In this document: piece after piece, positions 18,099 to 25,411 of the stretch | How the letters are laid out: each line of letters opens with the position of its first letter | Numbering within the stretch: the stretch's first letter is position 1 | Assembly: GCA_030639305.1 (NCBI GenBank) | Contig: DAOWCY010000003.1 | Span: 47,776 to 111,775 of the forward strand | Direction: 5' to 3' | From: JAGLQA01 sp023135565 | GTDB lineage: Bacteria; Acidobacteriota; Aminicenantia; UBA2199 | DNA: 64,000 nt | Translations under genes and position numbers: made by a program | Notes under the pieces: generated by a model | The model's database searches: none | What the model saw: the letters and a program-made list of their open reading frames with translations, nothing else | Told to the model about the DNA's origin: nothing

Positions 18099-18127
18099 AT
18101 TATATAATAGAAAGCTCGATTCGTCAA
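18099..18127 (-). promoter_or_regulatory. Sigma70 promoter for the minus-strand permease
   Basis: On the minus strand TTGACG (18127-18122), a 17-nt spacer, TATAAT (18104-18099). The next start codons are 60-75 nt downstream. Confidence 0.8.
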
Positions 18128-18345
18128 CAAAAATAAAAAAATCCCCCCCTAACTGATACCGGTTTTGTAATGCTTGCCTACACGTTGAAACCTGATGATT
18201 TTTTCCTCTTACTACGTCAGAAAGAATTAGCCTGTCCCCCTATTTGGAAAAAAGTGGTCAGGCTGGAATGGCTGGAATTGACCCAAATTTCGACGATAAA
18301 AAAATACTTTTTTCGTGAAGGAAATAGAAAAGGTTAAAAAAAGTA

Positions 18346-18374
18346 TTGATAACCGGTGAAATTTACAATATAAT
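18346..18374 (+). promoter_or_regulatory. Sigma70 promoter of the DUF6883/DUF4926 pair
   Basis: TTGATA (18346-18351), a 17-nt spacer, TATAAT (18369-18374). ATG 18390 is only about 9 nt beyond the expected transcription start, so the first mRNA has an almost absent leader. Confidence 0.8.
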
Positions 18375-18389
18375 ATAACTGTGGTAAAA

Positions 18390-18725
18390 ATGAAACTACC
18401 GGAAAACACCCTGATTGCTCGTGAGAAACCGACCCGTTATCTGTTGGTTCAGAAAAAGCGTAATGATAAATCACAATGGCTTGCCCGGGCGGGATACACT
18501 CTCGATAATTGGCAGATATTGGAAACCGATTTAAGAAATCAGATTTTATCAATTGATGCAGGCCCTATTGAAAGAACAGGATATGGTCGGTTGTACGAGA
18601 TAAATGGGCAGTTGGTCGGGCCGAATGGGAAAATTTTGTCGGTGCGTTCGATCTGGATGACAGAACGTGCGACCGGCGATACAAAATTCATCACCATGTA
18701 TCCGGCAAGAGAGGAAGACAAATGA
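18390..18725 (+). CDS. DUF6883-family protein
   Basis: A 111-aa protein starting MKLPENTLIAREKPTRYLL; GTG 18381 lies at the predicted transcription start and is less likely. Conserved stretches include LARAGYTLDNWQILETDLR, GYGRLYEINGQLVGPNGK and a final FITMYPA. This is the pattern of DUF6883, small proteins frequently found as toxin-like or cargo domains next to DUF4926. No catalytic residues are known. The stop codon overlaps ATG of the next gene (ATGA), so the two are translationally coupled. It has its own promoter, and its modest size and pairing suggest a toxin-antitoxin-like module, which is inference. Confidence 0.75.
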   Translation: MKLPENTLIAREKPTRYLLVQKKRNDKSQWLARAGYTLDNWQILETDLRNQILSIDAGPIERTGYGRLYEINGQLVGPNGKILSVRSIWMTERATGDTKFITMYPAREEDK

Positions 18726-18964
18726 AATATAAACTCTTTGAAGAGGTTGCATTAAATAAAGATTTTCCAGGAAAAAAAATGAAAAAGGGCGATGTTGCCA
18801 CTATTGTCGAATATCATCCGGTCAACGACGGCGAAGGCGGCTATTCACTGGAGATATTCAATGTACTTGGAGATACCATGGCCGTAATAACGGTGCCTGA
18901 ATCGTCGATCGAACCGTTAACGGCAAATGAAGTTTTCAGTGTTCGTCCGGTTGTTGCAGCGTAA
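18722..18964 (+). CDS. DUF4926-family protein
   Basis: An 80-aa protein with the DUF4926 pattern: KLFEEVALNKDFPGKKMKKG, then DVATIVEYHP and YSLEIFNVLGDTMAVITVP, predicting a small beta-barrel. GAGAGGAAG precedes the ATG. In many genomes DUF4926 and DUF6883 genes are adjacent, so the DUF4926 protein may bind and neutralise its partner. The order here, with the larger gene first and a 4-nt overlap, fits coupled expression at fixed stoichiometry. No DNA-binding motif is visible. Confidence 0.8.
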   Translation: MKYKLFEEVALNKDFPGKKMKKGDVATIVEYHPVNDGEGGYSLEIFNVLGDTMAVITVPESSIEPLTANEVFSVRPVVAA

Positions 18965-19335
18965 AAAGAAAGAATTAGCCTACCATGAAATTAGCCACAG
19001 AGAGCACAGAGGGCACAGAGAAAAAGCAAAAGCATTAAACCACGAAGTTCACGAAGCGCACGAAGAAAAAAGCAAGAAACAAAGGAGAAGGGCTTTTGAT
19101 GATCGAAAAACCAAAATTCCCCTCTTCGAGAGGGGTGGCACTGAGGGGCTTTTTTGTTTTTTGCCCCGAAGTGACGGGGTGTGTTAGCTCGTCGAAAAAC
19201 ACCACCGCTCAACGCCCCCCCACGCGAGTGGGGTTTGTTTAATTTCACTCGTTTCCGGGTGAGGCGCGCATCATGATTGCCTGTCCCTTTTTTCCTTTTT
19301 TACTAATACCTCGTGAAAATTTGCTTTTTTTCGTC
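18965..19335. other. Intergenic block of short repeats
   Basis: 18966-18985 is an AGAATTAGCCT repeat end. 18998-19025 repeats a CACAGAG-type 9-mer, and 19038-19068 repeats a CACGAAG-type 9-mer, giving pseudo-peptides HREHRGHRE and HEVHEAHEE. 19121-19160 has CCCCTCTTCGAGAGGGG followed at a distance by GGGGCTTTTTTG. 19218-19233 is a CCCCACGCGAGTGGGG near-palindrome. None of this codes for a credible protein. Confidence 0.6.
19238..19290 (-). repeat. GATCATGATGCG dispersed repeat, copy 2
   Basis: Read on the minus strand this is GGGACAGGCAATCATGATGC, then GCGCCTCACCCGGAAACGAG and TGAAATTAAA. Here it is joined to the GGGACAGGC element at its 5' end. Confidence 0.75.
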
Positions 19336-19364
19336 TTGCATTCTTTCGATATTTGCGATATATT
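19336..19364 (+). promoter_or_regulatory. Sigma70 promoter of the first XRE gene
   Basis: TTGCAT (19336-19341), a 17-nt spacer, TATATT (19359-19364). The predicted start of transcription (~19371) is right at ATG 19373/19379, pointing to a leaderless or nearly leaderless mRNA and excluding the upstream in-frame ATG 19313. Confidence 0.75.
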
Positions 19365-19378
19365 ACCTTTCTATGGCG

Positions 19379-19786
19379 ATGAACAAAAAAATAAAATTAG
19401 ACCGGGCGACAATAGGCAAGCGATTGAGACAAACCCGGAAAAACCTCGATCTCACTTTGAAAGAAATGGGTGAAATGAGCGGGTTTGTAGTGAGCGCCGT
19501 CTCCGAAATGGAGTTGGGCAAAAAGAGGATTCTCCCCGAATACCTCAATTTGCTGGCTGCTAAATTTAACGTCAACCTGAACTGGATTTTTACCGGGAAA
19601 GGTTCGATGTTTTTACCCGGTTATGAGTTGACCTGGGATTTCGGCAAAGATAATGAGGAAATAGAGGAGATGATTTATCTCATTGAAAATTCTTCTTTTT
19701 TCCGGCACGAAGTTTTAAGGTATTTCATGAAATTAAAAGCCGAAAACAAAGAAGAACTAAAGCCCCGTGGCACGGGGAGCCTATGA
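19379..19786 (+). CDS. XRE-family helix-turn-helix regulator
   Basis: A 135-aa protein. The HTH spans roughly residues 12-70 (IGKRLRQTRKNLDLTLKEMG, then EMSGFVVSAVSEMELGKKRI). LNLLAAKFNVNLNWIFTGKG and SMFLPGYELTWDFGKDN follow as a conserved tail. The start is set by alignment with its paralogue at 20584 (MNKKIKLDRATIG against MKKKVAINFDEIG) and by the promoter. The C-terminal helix (YLIENSSFFRHEVLRYFMKL) may dimerise or bind a ligand. It probably represses itself and the neighbouring minus-strand gene at 19952 or the RiPP genes. Its last codons lie in a terminator-like structure. Confidence 0.88.
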   Translation: MNKKIKLDRATIGKRLRQTRKNLDLTLKEMGEMSGFVVSAVSEMELGKKRILPEYLNLLAAKFNVNLNWIFTGKGSMFLPGYELTWDFGKDNEEIEEMIYLIENSSFFRHEVLRYFMKLKAENKEELKPRGTGSL

Positions 19787-19795
19787 GGGGCTTTT
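19760..19795 (+). terminator. Intrinsic terminator with alternative hairpins
   Basis: AAGCCCC (19760-19766) pairs with GGGGCTT (19787-19793), followed by TT. A competing perfect hairpin CCCCGTG-G-CACGGGG (19763-19777) lies inside. The structure overlaps the XRE stop codon, so translation could influence which form folds. Confidence 0.5.
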
Positions 19796-19951
19796 AGGTA
19801 ATCGAAAATCATTAAGAAAAAAAGGGAACAGGACGAGTAATTTTTTCTCGCCTACCCCTTTTTCCTTTCCGAATCCTACCGGAACACCCCTGGAGGTTTT
19901 TAGGGGGACATTTTGGTAACAGTGTAATTGAATTCAGTCATTTTCTCCCGG

Positions 19952-20353
19952 TTATATTTCGATAAAGTCGGCGTTTATGATTTTCATGACGTTGAATTGA
20001 TTATAGATCAAGTCTCTATTGTCTTCCAGTGTATTTATGTCTATATTGCCCTCGTCGTTGAATAGATTTGAAATGAATTCAGCGGTTTCGGGGGTTAGCA
20101 GCAGCAGCAGGGGCTTTATAATTTCAAATTCTTTTTTTATCTTGAAAACTTCTTTCACATCTTTTTGGTTATAGGTAGTCAGCAGGTCCTCGTTTACCCG
20201 GATTTTGTAAAATTCCAGCAGCGCTGTGTCATCCGCTTTCATCTTTTCCATAAAGCGATGGATGTGGGTTAGGTTTTTCCAGGTGTTTGTGCCAGCCACT
20301 TCTTCGTTAATATGGGCTTTTAGATCAATAGTAAGCTTGTATGTTTTTTCCAT
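19952..20353 (-). CDS. Hypothetical 133-aa protein between two XRE genes
   Basis: A soluble, acidic alpha-helical protein (starts MEKTYKLTIDLKAHINEEVA) that I do not recognise. Two GGAGGCGCAA copies precede the ATG, the nearer 13 nt away, so initiation is plausible though loose. It contains KIKKEFEIIKPLLLLLTPET and ends KIINADFIEI. No Cys, signal or membrane segment is seen. It is the only gene between paralogous XRE regulators and is divergent from the second, which makes it a likely target or partner of them. Comparable small proteins accompany RiPP clusters, but that link is only positional. Confidence 0.6.
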   Translation of the reverse strand: MEKTYKLTIDLKAHINEEVAGTNTWKNLTHIHRFMEKMKADDTALLEFYKIRVNEDLLTTYNQKDVKEVFKIKKEFEIIKPLLLLLTPETAEFISNLFNDEGNIDINTLEDNRDLIYNQFNVMKIINADFIEI

Positions 20354-20583
20354 TGTTTTTTTTGCGCCTCCTTGCGCCTCCTACTTGTTTTTATTTTTAA
20401 ATTGTTTATTATGTTCTGCGAAGTTGTCTTCCCTCCCTTGTCCCATTGGTATCATAAGCTTGCAAAAAAGTCCCGGATGATATATATTTCATTCTAAGCA
20501 GCAGAACGAATTACTTGTATTGTGAAATATTTTCGTCATATGAGAAATTATATCTGTTATTCGGTAAAAAGTCAAGAAAAAAA

Positions 20584-20982
20584 ATGAAAAAAAAAGTTGC
20601 GATTAATTTTGATGAGATCGGCAGGCGGTTGAGACAGGTAAGGAAGAGTCTCGATTTCACTTTGAAAGAGATGGGTGAAATGAGCGGGTTTGTAGTGAGC
20701 GCTATCTCCGAGATGGAATTGGGCAAAAAGAGGATTCTTTCCGAATATCTCAATTTGTTGGCCGGTAAATTTAGGGTTAACTTGAATTGGGTGTTTACCG
20801 GGAAAGGTTCGATGTTTTTACCCGGCTATGAGTTGACCTGGGATTTTGGAAAGGATAATAAAGAGGTGGCGGAGCTGCTTTATCTTTTAGAGAATTCGTC
20901 TTATTTCAGGCATGAAATATTGAGGTATACCGCGAAATTAAAAATTGAAAGCACAGAGGGGATCGGCATCCCCAACCTATAA
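20584..20982 (+). CDS. XRE-family helix-turn-helix regulator (paralogue)
   Basis: A 132-aa paralogue of the 19.4-kb regulator, with near-identical HTH and central blocks (LKEMGEMSGFVVSAISEMEL, LNWVFTGKGSMFLPGYELTW). ATG 20584 is chosen by alignment; an upstream in-frame TTG at 20515 would add an unconserved tail. The gene lies between the 133-aa gene and the minus-strand ABC permease, which it faces convergently. The conserved YELTWDFGKDN segment after the HTH is characteristic of this pair and may form the dimer interface. A short hairpin AGCC-GAAA-GGCT follows the stop (20987-20998). Confidence 0.88.
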   Translation: MKKKVAINFDEIGRRLRQVRKSLDFTLKEMGEMSGFVVSAISEMELGKKRILSEYLNLLAGKFRVNLNWVFTGKGSMFLPGYELTWDFGKDNKEVAELLYLLENSSYFRHEILRYTAKLKIESTEGIGIPNL

Positions 20983-21152
20983 GTCAGCCGAAAGGCTTTA
21001 ATCATTCCGGGAAGTTTATGCAAAAAAACAAGATTTTCACTGATTAGTAGTATAGAGAGTCGGCGTCGTAACGCCCACCGCCCCTTACTTCGTATTTTTC
21101 GTGGTAAAAATAGCTCGTAGTAACGGTAGATTTTTAAAACCGGATTGCTGCA

Positions 21153-23099
21153 TTATTGTCCTGTTACCCGGTCTTCTTTGTACTTGCCTTCAGCTTCGTG
21201 CAGCACGATTCTCGTAAAATGGTCGTAATACTTGTGCTTTACCGGGGGCAGCAGCAGGAATTCGACAATAAAGGTATCATCGTTTTTTAGCTCGTTAAGA
21301 ATTTTCTCCGGGACGAAACCGCGCACACCGGAAAAGGTTTCTTCCAACAGGTATATTTTTGTTTTTTTGAATTTAGATAAATCGAATAAAAATTTAACCT
21401 TTTCTAAAGGTTTAAGGTTTCCATAAGGTTTTTTTAATTTTTTACCCCAGGTTTCTATTAGTTTATCTATTTCATCTTTCGGCGCATTAAATGCCCCGGC
21501 AGTTAAATCCAATAACGCCCCTGCTTTTATATCTGCCGGTATGTCATTAATATTCGGCAGGTAGAAGAAATTTTGTTTTTTTGCGCCGATATTTTTTTTT
21601 TCGATAGATATTTTGCCGGTAAATTTTTGTCCTCTGCCGGAAAAGACGTTATAGAATTGGTCCGCCGCCTCTTGTTGTTCGATGTCGATGAGATAATGTT
21701 TCCCAGGGTAGAAACCGGTGTTTAGTCGGTCGAACTGTTCGGCTTTCACCGGGGCCGGGAAAAGCATTTTTTTAAACATGTGATACGAGAAGAAAAGAGC
21801 GGCCAGGGCATAGAAAAAGCACAGCAGCAGTCCTACCCCGAAATATTTCGGCAAGCTGCTTTGCATATGGAAGACGTAGTCTTCTTTATTCTTTATAAAT
21901 GGAAAATCTTTCGGTCTAATTCTTTTTGTCCTATTTTCGAGACAGTACCTGACAAAATTTTTATAATTTTCGATGTTTGCCCGGTAAAAGTCGATATGGC
22001 CGTTGTAAGCTGAGCCGGATATTTCGTTGCCCACTGTTTTGTAGAATGTGGTCGGTATAAAAAGACCACAGAGATGCACTATGTCCGCGGCTTTTATGGT
22101 ATCGCGTAGCATTTTTTTTTCTAATTTTAGAATTTTTTTGAAGTCTGTATCTAAGTAGTTTTTAATCATGCGCTGGTATACGTTTTTTATTTCACCGGGA
22201 GTTTCATATTTGGAGGCTTCTTCATACATCGCTTTTTCCGCTTTGGAGAATATTTCTAACTTTTTTAATTCGTGTGTGTATATGGACTCGAAAAGGGTGT
22301 CGGTGTACTTCGATAACGCGGTACCGGCAATCTCCGGTATCAAAAAAATTAAAACGAACCAGGACAGGATGGTTAATCCCGCACCTGTATATACATTTTT
22401 AATAGTGCCGAAGGCAGAGCCGAGTATAAGGAATCCTGTATTTACCGCGAATACCATTAGGAAGAAAATCCCCAGGTTGGCAATTTCGCTGCCGGTTAAG
22501 CTGATCCCATTAATGGAAAATTGAGCGATTACGACAAGATAAGTTATGATAAGGAAAGCCAGCATGAATAGAAAACGACAGAGGATGATGGAGGAAAATA
22601 AGGTTTTTTGGCCGGTATAGTTCAGCATCATCTTGTTAAATTTTTTGTTCCTGAGAGCAAAAAAGCCGAATAGGAATGATGATGCGCTGAAGAATACAAA
22701 ATAGAACCAGGAGAAGTCCAGGCTGTTTTTTCCATAGGGCTGCGCGTATACGTTTGCCCCTTTTAAAGGCTTATTTATTTCAAATCTAAAACTATCATCC
22801 AAAAAAGCTTGTAAATCAATAAAAGGAATAGAATTGTGAAATATTGAAAAAAGCGGTGCGGGCAGACCATTTTGCTTAACTCCAAAAACACCGTGTCTCG
22901 TTAAGTTGTAATAAAACGCCAATTTACTCTCTTCGTTTATGATAAACGATGACTGAGTTTTTATTTTATCTTTATACACCTTAAAGCCAACATAAGCAAG
23001 TATACACGAAATAACCAAAAAAATCGACATTACATAAATTACTCTTTTTTTTAAATTCCTTCTCGATTCAAATTTGAGTAACCTTAAAAAATTTCTCAT
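21153..23099 (-). CDS. ABC-2-type permease fused to a degenerate ABC ATPase domain
   Basis: 648 aa from ATG 23099, preceded by GGAGAA 7 nt away; ATGs up to 23153 add an unrelated tail. Residues 1-45 hold a first TM helix after a basic stretch. A periplasmic loop, a cluster of five helices (about 130-270), another soluble loop and a last TM helix (GVGLLLCFFYALAALFFSYH, near 420) follow. From about 450 the sequence tracks an ABC nucleotide-binding domain (GFYPGKHYLIDIE, IYLLEETFSGV). However, the Walker A lysine motif is replaced by EQQEAADQF and Walker B by IYLLEE, so ATP hydrolysis there is unlikely. It lies upstream of the divergently transcribed precursor peptides, suggesting export or self-protection. 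Confidence 0.75.
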   Translation of the reverse strand: MRNFLRLLKFESRRNLKKRVIYVMSIFLVISCILAYVGFKVYKDKIKTQSSFIINEESKLAFYYNLTRHGVFGVKQNGLPAPLFSIFHNSIPFIDLQAFLDDSFRFEINKPLKGANVYAQPYGKNSLDFSWFYFVFFSASSFLFGFFALRNKKFNKMMLNYTGQKTLFSSIILCRFLFMLAFLIITYLVVIAQFSINGISLTGSEIANLGIFFLMVFAVNTGFLILGSAFGTIKNVYTGAGLTILSWFVLIFLIPEIAGTALSKYTDTLFESIYTHELKKLEIFSKAEKAMYEEASKYETPGEIKNVYQRMIKNYLDTDFKKILKLEKKMLRDTIKAADIVHLCGLFIPTTFYKTVGNEISGSAYNGHIDFYRANIENYKNFVRYCLENRTKRIRPKDFPFIKNKEDYVFHMQSSLPKYFGVGLLLCFFYALAALFFSYHMFKKMLFPAPVKAEQFDRLNTGFYPGKHYLIDIEQQEAADQFYNVFSGRGQKFTGKISIEKKNIGAKKQNFFYLPNINDIPADIKAGALLDLTAGAFNAPKDEIDKLIETWGKKLKKPYGNLKPLEKVKFLFDLSKFKKTKIYLLEETFSGVRGFVPEKILNELKNDDTFIVEFLLLPPVKHKYYDHFTRIVLHEAEGKYKEDRVTGQ

Positions 23100-23205
23100 G
23101 TTAGTTCTCCATTTTTTCCTACAGCCGGTAAAATTTAGGATTGCTTGCATCAAGATATATTAAATCAAAAAACCGGGGAAAAATCAAGGCCAATCGGATA
23201 AAATT

Positions 23206-23234
23206 TTGATTTTTTTTAAACCTTATGGTATAAT
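23206..23234 (+). promoter_or_regulatory. Promoter of the first precursor peptide
   Basis: TTGATT (23206-23211), a 17-nt spacer, TATAAT (23229-23234) with an extended -10 TG at 23226-23227. AAGGAGG lies before ATG 23256. Confidence 0.75.
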
Positions 23235-23255
23235 CAAGCATTAGAAGGAGGCAAC

Positions 23256-23462
23256 ATGAAGAAGAAACTTAGAAAGAAGCTGGCCTTAAACAAAAGCACT
23301 ATAGCGAAATTAGACCCCCAGGATAAAATTAAAATCAAAGGTGGAATAACAGCTTTTGCAGTAACATGTGACTGTTATACAGAGCATAAAAGTTGCACAC
23401 TTGGTGGAAACTGTTGTCCCCCTGCTGAGAAACTCGATAATCCGACTATATATAACTGCTAA
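23256..23462 (+). CDS. RiPP precursor peptide 1 (class I lanthipeptide-type leader)
   Basis: A 68-aa precursor. Leader of 30 residues: MKKKLRKKLALNKSTIAKLD, then PQDKIKIKGG. The LALNKSTIAKL box and GG cleavage site are hallmarks of class I lanthipeptide-like precursors in Bacteroidota and relatives. Core of 38 residues with six Cys (TCDCYTEHKSC ... NCCPP ... YNC) and several Thr/Ser. No LanB/LanC enzyme is encoded in the window; the nearest candidates for maturation are the SPASM proteins 0.7-2 kb downstream. It has its own promoter and a strong AAGGAGG. The product could be an antimicrobial or a signalling peptide. Confidence 0.85.
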   Translation: MKKKLRKKLALNKSTIAKLDPQDKIKIKGGITAFAVTCDCYTEHKSCTLGGNCCPPAEKLDNPTIYNC

Positions 23463-23485
23463 AAAAAAGCTGGGTTTTAAACCTA

Positions 23486-23494
23486 TGATATAAT
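23486..23494 (+). promoter_or_regulatory. Extended -10 promoter of the second precursor peptide
   Basis: TGATATAAT (23486-23494) within AAACCTATGATATAATCAA, closely matching the sequence before the first precursor. No good -35 box is seen, as expected for an extended -10. The whole promoter-gene unit was duplicated. Confidence 0.7.
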
Positions 23495-23516
23495 CAAAGC
23501 TTCATAAGGAGAAAAC

Positions 23517-23723
23517 ATGAAGAAGAAAATAAAAAATAAGCTGGCTCTAAACAGAAGCACCATAGCAAGATTAGATCCCCAGGATAAAATTAAAATCAAA
23601 GGTGGTAATTTAGATTCTGCAATAACAGTCGCTTGCTATACAGAGCATAAGAGTTGCTCTATCCAAATAAACTGTTGTCCACCTCCTGAAAAACTTGATA
23701 ATGAGACTTTCAACAATTGCTAA
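23517..23723 (+). CDS. RiPP precursor peptide 2 (paralogue)
   Basis: A 68-aa paralogue 261 bp downstream of the first. The leader is nearly identical (LALNRSTIARLDPQDKIKIK, then GG). The core differs at about half its positions but keeps CYTEHKSC, NCCPP, EKLDN and a C-terminal NC, so these Cys-containing blocks are constrained and probably cross-linked. One Cys of the first core (CDC) is absent, leaving five. AAGGAG precedes the ATG. The tandem pair may act as a two-component peptide, or as diversified copies of one product. Confidence 0.85.
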   Translation: MKKKIKNKLALNRSTIARLDPQDKIKIKGGNLDSAITVACYTEHKSCSIQINCCPPPEKLDNETFNNC

Positions 23724-23952
23724 GAACAACCTTGATTTTTTTTAATCTTCGAGGGGAATTACTTTAGAAGAAAAATAGGCTCGGTGCGTTCGAATGTTAC
23801 GGGCAACCGGGAGGGCCGGGTCAGGAAAAGATCGACACCCTGTACACAACCCGGACGAGCCGGAACCCAAAAGGGACCGGCTTGCCGGGAAATTACAAAT
23901 CCCAAATTACAAGCCCTAATGTCCAAAATTACAAACGAAAGAAAACGCATAA

Positions 23953-24339
23953 AAAAAACTTACAGCCGCCTGTTTTCCCGGTGGGCAAAAGGTTTTTATC
24001 GACGCCAAAGGGAATTTTCACATTTGTGAGAAGATAAATCCAAATTTTCCCATTGGGAATATAAATCGCGGTTTCGATTTCGCAGCCATAGGAAATCTAA
24101 TAAAGAAATATAATGAAGAAATAATAAGGCTCAGGTGCTGGGAGTGCGATTTTTGGTTTCTCTGCCCCGTATGTTATGTTCACGCGGCGCGGGGTGATAA
24201 AATAGAAATCCACTGCGAAAAGTCCCGCAGCGATCTAAAACTCCTATTGGAACAGGATTTAAAAAATAAGGAGCAGCAAGATGAAACGAAGCTGGATAAT
24301 CATTCTTTTACTATCGACGATTATATCGACCGGTTGTAA
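23953..24339 (+). pseudogene. C-terminal remnant of a SPASM-domain peptide maturase
   Basis: An open frame without a start codon, closed by TAA at 23950. It reads KKLTAACFPGGQKVFIDAKG, then NFHICEKINPNFPIGNINRG and a Cys-rich end (LRCWECDFWFLCPVCYVHAA, HCEKSRSD). The spacing C-x(13-15)-GNFhiCEK ... CWECdfwfLCPvC is a SPASM auxiliary-cluster domain of radical SAM peptide maturases. The radical SAM core is missing; upstream (23760-23950) is non-coding with ATTACAAAT repeats. Its 3' end overlaps the start of the lipoprotein gene in another frame. It documents a former RiPP maturase directly after the two precursors. Confidence 0.7.
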
Positions 24340-25411
24340 AGGCGATAAAGAGAGCGCAAATTCAAAAACGGTGTCTTTAACCGACAGCGTTTACCGGTTA
24401 CATTATAATAAAATAAAAGAGATTAAAATAGAATCCCTTCTTGGGGCAGGTTTTGAGAATATATCTTCCCACCGTTTTTTATATACGGCATTCGCAGCAC
24501 CGGACAAAAATCACGGGATACGGAAATATGACCTGGACTTGAAGAAAATCGAAGAATTCGTGATCCCTTACGGCCAGGGGCCAAATGAATGTATCTCCCT
24601 GAGAATCCTGGGCGGGAATGAAGAAGAGATATTGGTTTTTGATGTCCAGGCACAGAAATATTATTTGTATAACGGAGATTTTAGCTCCCGGTCAAATATC
24701 CAAAGCGGGGTGTTAGGCGGTCTTGTAGAATACGGTTACAACTATTTCCCGGGAAGAAAAACAGCGGTTGTCGCTTTTTGGCAAAAAACCTCACACTCCC
24801 GGGCTGATTATAATATTTATACCCGGAAAATAATGGGGGAGAAATTTGAGAGCCGGGTCATCTTTAAAGGGCATTTTGACGGTTTCAAAAGTAACGGTCT
24901 GTTAAATTTGGGGGAACCTTATGATTTTAAAGTAATCGGCGACTATATATACTTACTTGAACTCGCTAAATACAGATTTTTAAAGATGGACTTCACGGGG
25001 AAAATCATCAGCGCCGTTTTAGTAAAGAACTGGCCCCGTAAAAGATTCACCCGCAGGCAATTGGAAAAATGGGTTAAAGAAGCCGGTCTTGACCCGCGGG
25101 TTACGTACCCGGAAAAGTTATGGCCTGCCTGCTGGCTGATCAGGATTAACGACGGTTTTGCCGTTGGCCGCAGGGAAAGTTACGATACCATGGAAGAAAG
25201 CGATTGGATCGACGCCGATTATTTCGACCTGGAGCTTAATTATAAGGGCAAAATAAAAGTGCACTGGTTTATTTTATGGCGTGATCCCAAGTTCGGGCAG
25301 GGTGTGGCGGAGAGACGGTTTTTATTTAGAGGGAATCACCTGTTTACTATTGAGACGAGAGATGCTGGCGACGACGAAGATAATTTTTTAATTAAGTGGG
25401 AAGTGAAGTGA
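24281..25411 (+). CDS. Lipoprotein, probable six-bladed beta-propeller
   Basis: A 376-aa protein. The signal peptide MKRSWIIILLLSTIISTGCK has lipobox ISTGC with Cys19 as lipid site. The body is rich in beta strands with repeated propeller-like turns (KYDLDLKKIEEFVIPYGQGP, YDFKVIGDYIYLLELAKYRF, FLKMDFTGKII), as in the 6-bladed beta-propeller lipoproteins encoded beside RiPP clusters in Bacteroidota and Aminicenantes. AAGGAG lies 8 nt before the ATG. The last codons overlap the following SPASM gene (GTGA), so they form one operon. The likely location is the periplasm or outer-membrane face; the ligand is unknown. A peptide-immunity or delivery role is possible from context only. Confidence 0.75.
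   Translation: MKRSWIIILLLSTIISTGCKGDKESANSKTVSLTDSVYRLHYNKIKEIKIESLLGAGFENISSHRFLYTAFAAPDKNHGIRKYDLDLKKIEEFVIPYGQGPNECISLRILGGNEEEILVFDVQAQKYYLYNGDFSSRSNIQSGVLGGLVEYGYNYFPGRKTAVVAFWQKTSHSRADYNIYTRKIMGEKFESRVIFKGHFDGFKSNGLLNLGEPYDFKVIGDYIYLLELAKYRFLKMDFTGKIISAVLVKNWPRKRFTRRQLEKWVKEAGLDPRVTYPEKLWPACWLIRINDGFAVGRRESYDTMEESDWIDADYFDLELNYKGKIKVHWFILWRDPKFGQGVAERRFLFRGNHLFTIETRDAGDDEDNFLIKWEVK

Noticed and set aside
18990..19250. ORFs with HREHRGHRE / HEVHEAHEE sequences
   Set aside because: They are translations of simple CACAGAG/CACGAAG repeats and are not expected to be genes.
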